DNA from: CADEDV01 sp036383515
GTDB lineage: Bacteria > Bacteroidota > Bacteroidia > Chitinophagales > Chitinophagaceae
Length of the DNA stretch: 64,000 bases
Assembly: GCA_036383515.1 (NCBI GenBank)
Contig: DASVOE010000113.1
Span: 1 to 64,000 of the forward strand
Reading direction: 5' to 3'
Below the pieces are notes generated by a model, which worked only from the letters and a program-made list of their open reading frames with translations, searched no databases and was not told the origin of the DNA. The position numbers were made by a program, and so were the translations under genes. Of this stretch, positions 27,393 through 36,372 are shown piece by piece (within the stretch, counting starts at the first letter, position 1; each line of letters starts with the position of its first letter).

Positions 27393-29168
27393 ATGACTAC
27401 AAAAAAATATTTCTGTCTCCTATTATGGTTTGCATTTTTTACAATCATCGGCTGTCAAAAAGAAATTTCTAATACAGGCACTTCTACAGGAGGTAATGGA
27501 GGGGAATCGTCACAACAGTATATAATAACCACCATAAAAATATTGGTACTAAACGATAAGGGAATTATAGTTTCAAAAGCCAAAGTGCAGGCCGAAAATA
27601 CAGTGGTGTACACAGACCAGTTTGGAATAGCAGAACTAAAAAATGTAAGGGTACTGGCAAATAAAGCATTGGTTAAAATAAACGCACCAGGATATTTTGA
27701 AGCCTATAGAACATTTGCAGTTGACAATAAGGAATGCTATGGTAAAGTGAAACTCCAGGCCTATGAAATGACAGGTAGTCTTCAATCTGCTTCGGGTGGT
27801 ACAGTTAATATAGGCAATGAAGTAACCATAAGTTTTCCTCCTAGTGCATTTATCAATGAAATTAATGGATCTGATTATACTGGTACTGTAGTGGTGTATG
27901 GGAAATACCTAAACCCCGAAGCACCCGACTTTAATCTTTTGATGCCCGGAAATTTATTTGCCGGAGATGCCGGGGATTTTATTTTACGTTCCTTTGGAAT
28001 GGTGAATGTGGAAATTAAATCCCCGTCAAATCAACCATTAAAACTAAAGCCCAATGTTAAAGCCACCATACAGGCAACAATCCCTCCTTCCCTAACAACT
28101 ACCTCCCCTGCATCTATCCCCATGTGGTATTTTGATACAACCAAAGGACTTTGGATACAAGAAGGTACAGGTACCAAACAAGGAAATGTATACACTGGGG
28201 AAGTGTCACATTTTACCTGGTGGAACTATGATGCATTCTATCCGAGAATATATATAAGCGGGAAAGTTACCGATACGAGTGGCACACCGGTGGTAAATAC
28301 ACTGGTCACAATGAGTGTGGCTTCTATGGGTATAAGGTTGTCTTGTTTTACCAATAATGAAGGGTATTTCAGAACCCCATCCCCACCCAATGTCACTTGC
28401 GGATTTTTTCTTTCCAGCGAAGGCTGCAATCTTACTTTATACAGTTTTGAAGTAAATGCAGGCTCTTCAGATATAAATGTCGGAACTATCGTCGCAAATA
28501 GTTCATCACAAAATCAATTTAATATCACGGGGAATTTCCAGGCCTGCAGCAATCAACAGGTACAGGGTGGCAGCATGAAAGTGTATGCACAAAATAATTT
28601 TTTTGAAGGTAGAATTATAAACGGCCAGGCAGGTATTTCTTTTTCATTTTGTAAGGATACTGTCGATGCCCTGATAATAGCCGAAGACTCTTCTACAGGA
28701 AAAATGTATGCAACTTCTGCAAGATTGTACAAAAATGCTCCCACTAATCTGGGCACACAAAACATATGTGCTTCAGTAAGTCAAAAATATATCCGGTATA
28801 TTGTAGATAACCAGATGTACTATATTACCGGAAACTCTGTTGACAGCCTGACTTCTTATTATTTTTCATCTTCAACTCCCTGGGTTCAGGTAGCCCATGA
28901 TAATTGGAGCAATCCCCAAAATCCAAAGTCAAAAATTTATTTTAATACCAATTTTGGCAATGGTACAGGCTCTGTAACGCTTCTAAAAATTTCAGACTAC
29001 CCTAATCTCTCAAACATGGGGTTCAACCGGGAATTAACCAACAGGTTTGAAAACTATACAAATATACCAGGGTCAATAATAAAAGGTATTATGAATGGAA
29101 GAATGTTTGATACAGGCATTAACCAATGGAGGTATATTGATGTGGCTTATAGTGTGGGGCAAAAATAG
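27393..29168 (+). CDS. Lipoprotein with carboxypeptidase-like regulatory domain
   Basis: Starting from ATG 27393, this is a 591-residue lipoprotein: MTTKKYFCLLLWFAFFTIIGC with the lipobox Cys at 21 and then a Gly/Ser/Thr-rich linker. Residues about 45-125 form a CarboxypepD_reg-like domain (LVLNDKGIIVSKAKVQAEN, then FGIAELKNV). A second carboxypeptidase-regulatory-like domain follows around 290-340 (ISGKVTDTSGTPVVNTLV). The rest is beta-rich and unassigned. Such proteins are usually on the outer membrane surface. The upstream in-frame TTG at 27351 is less likely because the signal peptide begins at 27393. It is followed by a strong hairpin at 29216-29248. Confidence 0.78.
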   Translation: MTTKKYFCLLLWFAFFTIIGCQKEISNTGTSTGGNGGESSQQYIITTIKILVLNDKGIIVSKAKVQAENTVVYTDQFGIAELKNVRVLANKALVKINAPGYFEAYRTFAVDNKECYGKVKLQAYEMTGSLQSASGGTVNIGNEVTISFPPSAFINEINGSDYTGTVVVYGKYLNPEAPDFNLLMPGNLFAGDAGDFILRSFGMVNVEIKSPSNQPLKLKPNVKATIQATIPPSLTTTSPASIPMWYFDTTKGLWIQEGTGTKQGNVYTGEVSHFTWWNYDAFYPRIYISGKVTDTSGTPVVNTLVTMSVASMGIRLSCFTNNEGYFRTPSPPNVTCGFFLSSEGCNLTLYSFEVNAGSSDINVGTIVANSSSQNQFNITGNFQACSNQQVQGGSMKVYAQNNFFEGRIINGQAGISFSFCKDTVDALIIAEDSSTGKMYATSARLYKNAPTNLGTQNICASVSQKYIRYIVDNQMYYITGNSVDSLTSYYFSSSTPWVQVAHDNWSNPQNPKSKIYFNTNFGNGTGSVTLLKISDYPNLSNMGFNRELTNRFENYTNIPGSIIKGIMNGRMFDTGINQWRYIDVAYSVGQK

Positions 29169-29215
29169 CCCGCTATCTGTAGAAATTTGATTAGTTTTTT
29201 GACCTATCTTCAATT

Positions 29216-29248
29216 CGGTCGATTGGTTATAAGATAACCACTCGACCG
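29216..29248 (+). terminator. Long-stem hairpin after the lipoprotein gene
   Basis: Arms 29216-29230 and 29234-29248 pair over 15 positions with one mismatch and a 3-base loop (AAG). It lies 47 bases after the stop codon, where a terminator or mRNA-stabilising hairpin is expected, but no U-tract follows. The 13-base lead-in TATCTTCAATTCG (29205-29217) is shared with the hairpin at 23925. Confidence 0.5.
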
Positions 29249-29306
29249 GTAGACAAACCAACAGTTTTAAAAAACTATACATCCATACCAACATAATAAC
29301 AACGGA

Positions 29307-30761
29307 ATGAATTTTCCATATGATGAAAATAAAAAGATAGCAAGCAGCCTTCTATTGATACTTGCTTTCAGCCTGTTTACGTTAAGTTGTAAAAAAAACA
29401 AGCCGGCGCCAAATCCCCCAAAATCATCGGAAAAAGCAATTACGTCTTTTGTATTTGAAGCAGTTGATAACAGCACAGTACTTCTTGCCGATGTAGCTGG
29501 GAGTATAGGTACAGACAGTATTATTGTAAAAATAGACCAGGGTCTCAATATCAGCAGCCTGGTGCCAACCATTACGTATTCAGGCAGCACTATCTCTCCT
29601 GCCAATACTGTTGCACAAAATTTCAACAATATCGTCAGTTATACTGTAACAGCGGATGACGGAAGCACCAAAAAATATTTTGTAAAGATCATGCTGGTCA
29701 CGGCCAACCAGAAAATATTTGTCGGAAGTGATGATGGTAATTTATATGCATTGAATGCACTCCATGGAACCTTATTATGGAAATACACAACAGGCGGAGC
29801 CATTCAGTCAAGCCCAACGCTGATAAATAATACAGTGTATGTAGGAAGCAATGATAAATATCTCTACGCCATCGATGCACTTACAGGGGTATTGAAATGG
29901 AAATATCTTACGGCCGCGCCGATTAGAAGCGAAAGTCCTGTTGTCTCCAACGGAAAAGTTTTCATTGGCTGTGCTAATGCATATCCTGACGGTACTGTAT
30001 ATGCTCTGAACGCAACTACCGGGGCATTAATTTGGAACAACTTGGTTGCTGTGCCAACCAGTCCAACTGTTTCAGGAGGAAAAGTTTATTCTTGTACTAT
30101 GGGCGGCAGTTATTATGCATTGGATGAAGTTAATGGTATTACTGTATGGTCAAGAAACATTTGCCTTACAAGGTCTAATCCGGCTATAAGCAATGGCAAA
30201 ATATATATTGAAGGGTCAACAGGAACCGGACAAATTATTTGTGTGGATGCCAATACCGGAAATCCAATCTGGAATACTGCCTGTCAATCTGCTAATAGCG
30301 GTCCTACTGTCGATGATGGATCCGTGTATATAAGTTCCTCTGTAGCTACATTACAATACCTGGAGGCATTTGATGCAACTACAGGGAACTTTAAATGGCG
30401 ATACTCTCCCCTTCATGTAGGAAATCTCAATTCACCGGTAACTTCTTGCCCGGTATCATCAGGCAACTACATCTATGGTGGTTTTCACTATGGCCAGTTT
30501 TATGCCCTAAACAAACTAACCGGAACGATTGCCTGGCAGTTTGGATCTGCGATAGAGAGTGGTGTCTGGTTTTCTAACCCTGCTGTTGCCAACGGCGTGG
30601 TATACGTGGGCGGATATGATAAGTATGTCTATGCACTGAACGCTCTCACTGGTGTTCAAAAGTGGAAGTTCCTTACAACCGGTACGGTTTATTCAGGTCC
30701 GTGCATTCTCGATTCAGATGGAGTCATTTTTCATTCGGGAGCATCTGGTTCAAAAAATTAA
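29307..30761 (+). CDS. PQQ-type beta-propeller lipoprotein
   Basis: This 484-residue lipoprotein has a signal peptide with lipobox FTLSC, then a Lys/Pro-rich linker. An Ig-like domain resembling DUF5018 covers about 45-135 (ITSFVFEAVDN through VTADDGSTKKYFVKI). PQQ-like propeller repeats follow (KIFVGSDDGNLYALNALHGTLLWKY, VYVGSNDKYLYAIDALTGVLKWKY and so on), with Trp-docking-like LxWxY ends. These propellers resemble BamB-type or quinoprotein blades, but no PQQ catalytic site is apparent, so an enzymatic role is not supported. It is probably surface or periplasmic. The C-terminus has no T9SS domain. Confidence 0.85.
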   Translation: MNFPYDENKKIASSLLLILAFSLFTLSCKKNKPAPNPPKSSEKAITSFVFEAVDNSTVLLADVAGSIGTDSIIVKIDQGLNISSLVPTITYSGSTISPANTVAQNFNNIVSYTVTADDGSTKKYFVKIMLVTANQKIFVGSDDGNLYALNALHGTLLWKYTTGGAIQSSPTLINNTVYVGSNDKYLYAIDALTGVLKWKYLTAAPIRSESPVVSNGKVFIGCANAYPDGTVYALNATTGALIWNNLVAVPTSPTVSGGKVYSCTMGGSYYALDEVNGITVWSRNICLTRSNPAISNGKIYIEGSTGTGQIICVDANTGNPIWNTACQSANSGPTVDDGSVYISSSVATLQYLEAFDATTGNFKWRYSPLHVGNLNSPVTSCPVSSGNYIYGGFHYGQFYALNKLTGTIAWQFGSAIESGVWFSNPAVANGVVYVGGYDKYVYALNALTGVQKWKFLTTGTVYSGPCILDSDGVIFHSGASGSKN

Positions 30762-31107
30762 TTCTTACGGTTGAGTTTTCTCCTTCGCAGACGAGTGTAT
30801 CTTTCTTCGCAGAAAAGTCTCCGTAACATCCGGTTCCAAGCCCACGTCTCACAGCCGGGCTTATATATGCGGAGTGGAGCCGATAGCTATCGGTTCGGCG
30901 TCAGTGATAAAGGTGATAAAATATATCCCCTCGGAATCTGTTATTTGTCTTTTGACAGGCATACAGAAAGATACAGATTTCTCCGATAGACGGTGAGCCA
31001 GGCAGCTCTATACTTTTGCATTGAAAAACTGCTGGCCGAGACTCGCCTTGGAAAAGAATCAATGAATATCTTTGGCTCATAAATATTTCAGGATATAAAA
31101 AAGAATA
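30762..31107. other. Intergenic region rich in short repeats
   Basis: This 346-base region holds CTTCGCAGACGAGTG at 30783-30797, the same 15 bases as at 27246, and a second CTTCGCAGA at about 30804. It also holds the palindrome CCGATAGCTATCGG at 30880-30893, related to that inside the trmN6-like gene. TACTTTTG at 31011-31018 fits the -7 element and could drive the DinB-like gene at 31108. A 72-codon frame starting at 30771 runs through these repeats and is not considered a gene. Confidence 0.5.
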
Positions 31108-31569
31108 ATGGAATCACCTTCACAACTAGCTAACCGGTTTAGAGAAGTCATGTTGAATGGCACATGGGTAGCAAATACAAATTTTAAAGACCAGTTATCA
31201 AACCTGAGCATGGAGCAAGCCACTCAAAAAATAGGCTCCTTAAATACAATTGCAATCCTGACTTCTCATATTCACTATTATATTGCCGGCATTCTAAATG
31301 TGCTGGAAGGTGGGGCGCTGGACATCAAAGACAAATTCAGTTTTGACTTTCCCCCTGTAAGATCACAGGAAGATTGGGAAAAAATCTTAGACAAATTTTG
31401 GAATGATGCGGAGAAGTTTGCCAATCTTGTAGAGCAAATGACGCAAGAAAAATTAAAAGAAGATTTTACAGACAAGAAGTATGGAAGTTATCACAGAAAC
31501 ATCAACGCAATGATTGAGCATGGTTACTATCATTTAGGTCAAATAGTGCTGATTAAAAAATTGATATAA
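31108..31569 (+). CDS. DinB-family protein
   Basis: This 153-residue four-helix-bundle protein is of the DinB/DUF1572-like type. ILTSHIHYYIAGIL and the C-terminal MIEHGYYHLGQIVLI carry histidines at the positions where family members bind a metal ion. Many DinB-like proteins are thiol-dependent transferases or damage-induced proteins, but most in Bacteroidota are uncharacterised. It may be transcribed from the candidate promoter at 31011. The next gene starts 65 bases downstream and is unrelated. Confidence 0.75.
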   Translation: MESPSQLANRFREVMLNGTWVANTNFKDQLSNLSMEQATQKIGSLNTIAILTSHIHYYIAGILNVLEGGALDIKDKFSFDFPPVRSQEDWEKILDKFWNDAEKFANLVEQMTQEKLKEDFTDKKYGSYHRNINAMIEHGYYHLGQIVLIKKLI

Positions 31570-31634
31570 GCAATAAAAATATTGCCGCCTTTTTTGCAGT
31601 TGGGAAAACGGGATAATTTATTAATCGTTTCGCA

Positions 31635-33161
31635 ATGAAAAGAAAAACCCTCATACTCTCCGGGTTTATAATAGTAAAATTTGTTCTTCAATACCTCCTT
31701 ATTAGCCTGGAGTATGATTTGCACCGGGACGAATATTTGCATCTTGACCAAGCCAATCATTTAGCCTGGGGATATATCTCTGTTCCCCCGGTAACATCCT
31801 GGATCGCCTGTATTATTAAGTTACTCGGCAATGGTTTTTTCTGGGTTAAATTTTTCCCGGCACTATTTGGTGCATTGACCATAGTGATTGTCTGGAAAAC
31901 AATAGAAGAATTGAAGGGAAACTTATTTGCCCTTGTTTTAGGCTCATTGGCCGTTTTAGTTTCCGTTATCCTAAGAATAAATATTTTATTTCAACCCAAC
32001 TCTTTCGATATTTTTTTCTGGACATTGCTGTATTATACCCTTATAAAATATATCAGCACAGCTAACTCCAACTGGCTTTTGGCAACGGCGCTGGCAGCCG
32101 CCTTTGGCATTTTAAGCAAGTACAATATTATCTTTTTACTGGCAGGTTTGTTGCCAGCTGTTTTATTAACTGAACACCGGAAAATTTTTTGGAATAAAAA
32201 ACTGTATATAGGTATAGGAATAGTAGTTGCTATTATACTGCCCAATATGATATGGCAATACCAGCATAACTATCCGACTATTCACCAGTTGCAGGACCTG
32301 GAAAGAACACAACTGGTAAATGTAAAACGAATAGATTTTATCAAAGATCAATTTATATTTTTTATAAGTTCGCTTGTTATCATCCTGGCTGCTTTTATTG
32401 CATTCTTTGTTTACCCACCCTTTAAAAAATACCGCTTATTTTTCTGGAGTTATACCATCACGTTGTCCCTATTTATTTTTCTGAAAGCAAAAAGTTATTA
32501 TGCTATTGGCTTGTACCCCGTATTAATTGCTTTCGGTTCAGTTTATTTAGAAAAGGTATTAACAACAGGTTGGAGAAAATATGTAAGACCTGTTGCAATT
32601 ATATTGGCGGTTGGTTTGTCCATACCGTTCATCTTAATTGGTTTTCCTTTTCTAAGCCCGGCACAAATTCAGGAAAACAGTCAGCGATACAAAGACCTTG
32701 GGCTTTTACGATGGGAAGATGGAAAAGACCATCCTTTGCCCCAGGATTTTGCAGATATGATCGGGTGGAGCGACCTGGCCAAAAAAGTAGACAGCACCTA
32801 CAGTAAACTGGCAGACAAAACTCATACACTTGTATTTTGCGATAATTATGGACAGGCAGGAGCTATCAATTACTATTCAACATTTAAACATATCAATGCC
32901 GTATCATTTAACGCTGATTATATTAACTGGATACCGTTTGATAACGAAATAAAAAATGTTATTCTCGTAAAGGAAGCGAACGATGATGATAGTACACGAA
33001 CAAAAGAACAACCGTTGTTTGACTCCGTTTTTTTAGCAGGTGAAAACGATAACCCCTACTCAAGAGAACAGGGAACAAAAATATTTTTATTACAAGGTGC
33101 AAAAACGGATATAAATAAACTCTTGTCAAAAGAGATTGAAGTCCGTAAGATCAACCGCTAA
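31635..33161 (+). CDS. Family 39 glycosyltransferase, ArnT/PMT-like
   Basis: This 508-residue GT-C membrane enzyme has about a dozen hydrophobic segments in the first 350 residues and a soluble C-terminal part of about 150. LEYDLHRDEYLHLDQANHLAWGY after the first helix contains the acidic residues that bind the polyprenyl-phosphate sugar in this family, and VPPVTSWIACIIKLLG matches the next loop. Such enzymes transfer a sugar from a lipid carrier to lipid A, proteins or polymers on the periplasmic side. The acceptor cannot be told here. Confidence 0.85.
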   Translation: MKRKTLILSGFIIVKFVLQYLLISLEYDLHRDEYLHLDQANHLAWGYISVPPVTSWIACIIKLLGNGFFWVKFFPALFGALTIVIVWKTIEELKGNLFALVLGSLAVLVSVILRINILFQPNSFDIFFWTLLYYTLIKYISTANSNWLLATALAAAFGILSKYNIIFLLAGLLPAVLLTEHRKIFWNKKLYIGIGIVVAIILPNMIWQYQHNYPTIHQLQDLERTQLVNVKRIDFIKDQFIFFISSLVIILAAFIAFFVYPPFKKYRLFFWSYTITLSLFIFLKAKSYYAIGLYPVLIAFGSVYLEKVLTTGWRKYVRPVAIILAVGLSIPFILIGFPFLSPAQIQENSQRYKDLGLLRWEDGKDHPLPQDFADMIGWSDLAKKVDSTYSKLADKTHTLVFCDNYGQAGAINYYSTFKHINAVSFNADYINWIPFDNEIKNVILVKEANDDDSTRTKEQPLFDSVFLAGENDNPYSREQGTKIFLLQGAKTDINKLLSKEIEVRKINR

Positions 33162-33264
33162 AGCCTTTTCACCATTCAAATTTCCCGACACACGTTGGCA
33201 TCCTCCAGGAACGGCTGCGATACTTTACCTTCGCTGATATATTCAGGAATAACTTATAACATCC

Positions 33265-34182
33265 ATGCTTGACATAGTCATTGAAGCCCGCGATGCCGCT
33301 ATCAGCAAATCAATGAAGGTAAAACGTATCCTTCCTTTCAGGCTGCGCAGAATGGTAGGGCCATTTATTTTTATGGATCATGCCGGACCAGTAATGGATA
33401 TTCCTTCACAACCTTCGCAACTGGATGTGCTGCCACATCCGCATATCGGTCTTTCTACGGTGAGTTATCTTTTTGGCGGACAGGTAACACACCGGGATAG
33501 TTTGGGTGTAGAACAGATCATTCGCCCGGGTGAAGTAAACTGGATGACAGCAGGCAAAGGCATTGCACATTCCAAACAATTCGAAGATCCATCTGCACTC
33601 GCAGGTGGAGAATTGGAAATGATACAAACCTGGGTAGCGCTTCCTGCAAAAGATGAAGAAGCTACACCATCCTTTAATAACTATACACCGGATCAGCTCC
33701 CGGTATTTACCGATACAGATATATGGATGCGGCTCATTGCCGGTAATGCATACGGACTGAATAATGATGTGAAAACAAACTCACCCTTATTTTACCTGCA
33801 TGTGGTATTGAAACAAGGCGCCAGGTTTGGTTTACCCAAGGAACACCCGGAACGTGGCTTTTACATTGTCAAAGGCAGTGTGGAAGTAGCAGGAACCAGG
33901 TATCATGAAGGGCAAATGCTGGTATTTAATAAAGCAGTTGACCCCATCATCCTTGCAAAAGAACATACAACACTGATGTTGTTAGGAGGTGAACCACTAG
34001 GTGAACGATTTATCTGGTGGAATTTTGTTTCTTCCCGTAAGGAACGCATTGAACAGGCAAAGGAAGATTGGAAGCAGGGTCGCATTATATTACCACCCAC
34101 CGACAATAAAGAGTTTATTCCGTTGCCGGATGATAAGTCAAGACCTGCAGGCAGTGCACCCAAACCGGAACCGCTTTCCTAA
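33265..34182 (+). CDS. Pirin-family protein
   Basis: This 305-residue bicupin protein has the pirin core: PFIFMDHAGPV, HPHIGLSTVSYLFGGQVTHRDSLG with the metal-binding histidines, and GEVNWMTAGKGIAHS(K)Q. The second cupin (about 170-230) includes LPKEHPERGFYIVKGSVEV. Pirins bind Fe and some act as quercetin 2,3-dioxygenases; others are regulators. The C-terminal tail is Pro/Lys-rich. It is not obviously in an operon, with 103 bases upstream and 205 before the next start. Confidence 0.9.
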   Translation: MLDIVIEARDAAISKSMKVKRILPFRLRRMVGPFIFMDHAGPVMDIPSQPSQLDVLPHPHIGLSTVSYLFGGQVTHRDSLGVEQIIRPGEVNWMTAGKGIAHSKQFEDPSALAGGELEMIQTWVALPAKDEEATPSFNNYTPDQLPVFTDTDIWMRLIAGNAYGLNNDVKTNSPLFYLHVVLKQGARFGLPKEHPERGFYIVKGSVEVAGTRYHEGQMLVFNKAVDPIILAKEHTTLMLLGGEPLGERFIWWNFVSSRKERIEQAKEDWKQGRIILPPTDNKEFIPLPDDKSRPAGSAPKPEPLS

Positions 34183-34387
34183 TTTCAAACAATATGTGCG
34201 CCCGCTATCTATAATGTTTCCCACTGGTAAGTTTCGCCAAAGTAACTCGCAGTAGTTAATGTTTTTCTTCCATATGGTCGGTGAGATAGCTGGAAAAATA
34301 AAAAACAAGAGATCAAATTCCGGAACAGTAACAATAGCGCAAATGCCTTTAATTTGCCTTAATTATTTTTTTAAATATTCACCAGGT

Positions 34388-34963
34388 ATGACGAAAGGAA
34401 GATTAGAAGCATTCAGCGATGCAGTAATTGCAATTATTATTACCATCATGGTACTGGAAATGAAAGTGCCGCATGGTGTTACGCTTGCATCACTCAAGCC
34501 TCTACTGCCTGTATTTATAAGTTATGTATTAAGCTTCGTCAATATTGCTATCTACTGGAACAATCATCACCACATGTTTCATATTACCAGTAAAGTAAAC
34601 GGCGGTGTTCTGTGGACAAACATTCACCTGCTTTTCTGGCTTTCGTTGTTTCCCTTTGTTGCCGGGTGGATGGGTGAAAACCATTTCAGCACCTGGCCGG
34701 TTGTATTATATGGCATCATTTCTTTTATGTGTGGAGTGGCTTATTATTTCCTGGCACATTGTCTTGCCAGTTTGCATGGAAAAGATTCTGCTATTGCTAC
34801 TGCATTGGGTAAAGATTGGAAAGGAATTGTATCGGTAATAGTTTATGCGATAGGAATTGGTCTTGCATTCATCAATCCATGGCTGGCTGTCATCTGCTAT
34901 TTTACGGTGGCAGGCATGTGGTTTATCCCGGACAAGAGAATCGAAAAACAAATCAGGGAGTAA
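34388..34963 (+). CDS. TMEM175-like (DUF1211) membrane protein
   Basis: From ATG 34388 this is a 191-residue membrane protein with about six helices. It starts MTKGRLEAFSDAVIAIIITI, which contains the RxxxFSD motif of the TMEM175/DUF1211 potassium-channel family. YWNNHHHMFHI in the third helix region is also typical. An upstream in-frame ATG at 34259 would add 43 residues unlike the family, so I rejected it. Bacterial members form tetrameric, weakly K-selective channels; ion conduction here is inferred from the family. Confidence 0.85.
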   Translation: MTKGRLEAFSDAVIAIIITIMVLEMKVPHGVTLASLKPLLPVFISYVLSFVNIAIYWNNHHHMFHITSKVNGGVLWTNIHLLFWLSLFPFVAGWMGENHFSTWPVVLYGIISFMCGVAYYFLAHCLASLHGKDSAIATALGKDWKGIVSVIVYAIGIGLAFINPWLAVICYFTVAGMWFIPDKRIEKQIRE

Positions 34964-35237
34964 GAATGATATTGTATTTTAATCTCAGCAAATTCTACTT
35001 TCTTCCATTCCTTCTTTGTTTATCTTTCGTAGATTATAACCGGAACCGTATCCGTTTTATCGCAATCTTTATTCCACGCACTAGTTCATTAAAGCACAAT
35101 AGCTGGTGAAAAGCAAACACCGGCCATGACATAAATGCCTATATTTTCCAAAATTTATTCTTACTGGTGTATATTTAAATGTTAGTTGTAAATCGACCTG
35201 GTAACATAAAAGTGTTCAATAATTAAAAAAATAAACA

Positions 35238-35657
35238 ATGAGAGAAATAATGCTAATCCTTCATTTTATCGGTCTCACGATGGGCTTGGGAACAGGTTTT
35301 GCCCATGCATTTTTAGGATCAATAACTTCCAAAATGTCTGCTGAAGAAGCAATAAAATTCCGTTTGCATTCATTGGTGTTGAGTAAAATGGGACATATTG
35401 GAATAACCTTATTACTTATTTCTGGCTTTTACATGATCACCCCCTATTGGAAAGTGCTTTCATCAATGCCGTTATTAATTGTCAAATTATCGCTGGTAGG
35501 CATACTAATCGTATTAATTACACTGATCGGTATAGCAGCAAGAAAGGCAAAAAATGGTGACGCAGTTGTTCAATTAAAAAAAATGGAGACCCTTGGCAAA
35601 CTAACCCTGCTGGTTGGGTTAGCTATCGTGATCGTAGCAGTGAATATTTTTCATTAA
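35238..35657 (+). CDS. Small four-helix membrane protein
   Basis: This 139-residue protein has four predicted membrane helices: about 5-25 with LHFIGLTMGLGTGFAHAF, about 53-70, about 78-97 and about 117-137. The first helix has a histidine and glycines similar to DUF2269/CopD-like membrane proteins, but I cannot assign the family confidently. A 274-base stretch precedes it and holds no recognisable gene or clear promoter. No partner gene is apparent; the next gene is 130 bases away. Confidence 0.7.
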   Translation: MREIMLILHFIGLTMGLGTGFAHAFLGSITSKMSAEEAIKFRLHSLVLSKMGHIGITLLLISGFYMITPYWKVLSSMPLLIVKLSLVGILIVLITLIGIAARKAKNGDAVVQLKKMETLGKLTLLVGLAIVIVAVNIFH

Positions 35658-35787
35658 ACGACAAAGTATTCAAAAAAACAACCTGGCCTTAAACAAGTTT
35701 TTTTCACACCGTAGTTGGCGCTTTCTTTCACTATACAAATTAAAAGTGGATCAGTAATTTTTAACTTCAATAAAAAAATCGACGACC

Positions 35788-36018
35788 ATGCCAGCAAAAA
35801 AATCTGCAGCAACGTCATTTATAAAATACCATGCCGATGGCAGCATCTGGGCCAAAGGAAAAATGAAAGAGGATCAGCCTGACGGCTACTGGGAATGGTT
35901 CCGCAAAGATGGTGTTATTATGCGCTCCGGTTATTTTGAAAAGGGCAAGCAGGTTGGCGAGTGGACTACTTATGACAAAAAAGGGAAAGTATATAAGGTG
36001 ACAAAAATGAAAGGATAA
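35788..36018 (+). CDS. Small MORN-like repeat protein (YwqK-type)
   Basis: This 76-residue protein has two and a half repeats of the MORN_2 type: YHADGSIWAKGKMKEDQPDG followed by WEWFRKDGVIMRSGYFEKGK and WTTYDKKGKVYKV. YwqK-type proteins share this pattern, and some are antitoxins of LXG toxins, but no toxin gene is adjacent. It could be a stand-alone structural or binding protein. The codon pattern and length suggest a real gene. A decayed copy of the hairpin family lies upstream at 35707-35730. Confidence 0.7.
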   Translation: MPAKKSAATSFIKYHADGSIWAKGKMKEDQPDGYWEWFRKDGVIMRSGYFEKGKQVGEWTTYDKKGKVYKVTKMKG

Positions 36019-36372
36019 CGCTCCGGAATACCCTCACTACATTTTCATAAATATTACACAGATCACCGCCAGGTGAAAAAAAACATTGGCCCCCACTAAA
36101 ATCAAAAAAATAATACCACTCACATTCCGGCCAGTTTTTCAACTATTGCTACCCAGAGTTTATGCGCATAATAGCTAAGTGTTTCCTATTAATTTTTAAT
36201 ATCTCTCTCACTAATCGATACTAGTTTAATAAACCCAACGTTTGCACATCACATATAATCCGGCCCAGACTTAACAGCAGGCAGGGTAATATTTATTTAA
36301 AATCCAAAATCCACTTGCATGTTTACAATTCTACCCTTCGCATCGTCCCTTTTTATCTTCCTTGAAAAAAAG
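36019..36372. other. Intergenic region, nothing recognised
   Basis: This 354-base AT-rich stretch separates the MORN-like gene from the T9SS protein. The only feature noted is TTTGCAC at about 36241, too isolated to call a promoter. In-frame codons from 36319 extend the downstream gene but do not look like a signal peptide. Confidence 0.5.

Noticed and set aside
30771..30989. 72-codon frame in the intergenic region
   Set aside because: It runs through two repeat elements and the CCGATAGCTATCGG palindrome and has no protein-like pattern.
34259..34387. N-terminal extension of the TMEM175-like gene
   Set aside because: The family starts at the RxxxFSD helix a few residues after ATG 34388, and the upstream codons look like leader sequence.
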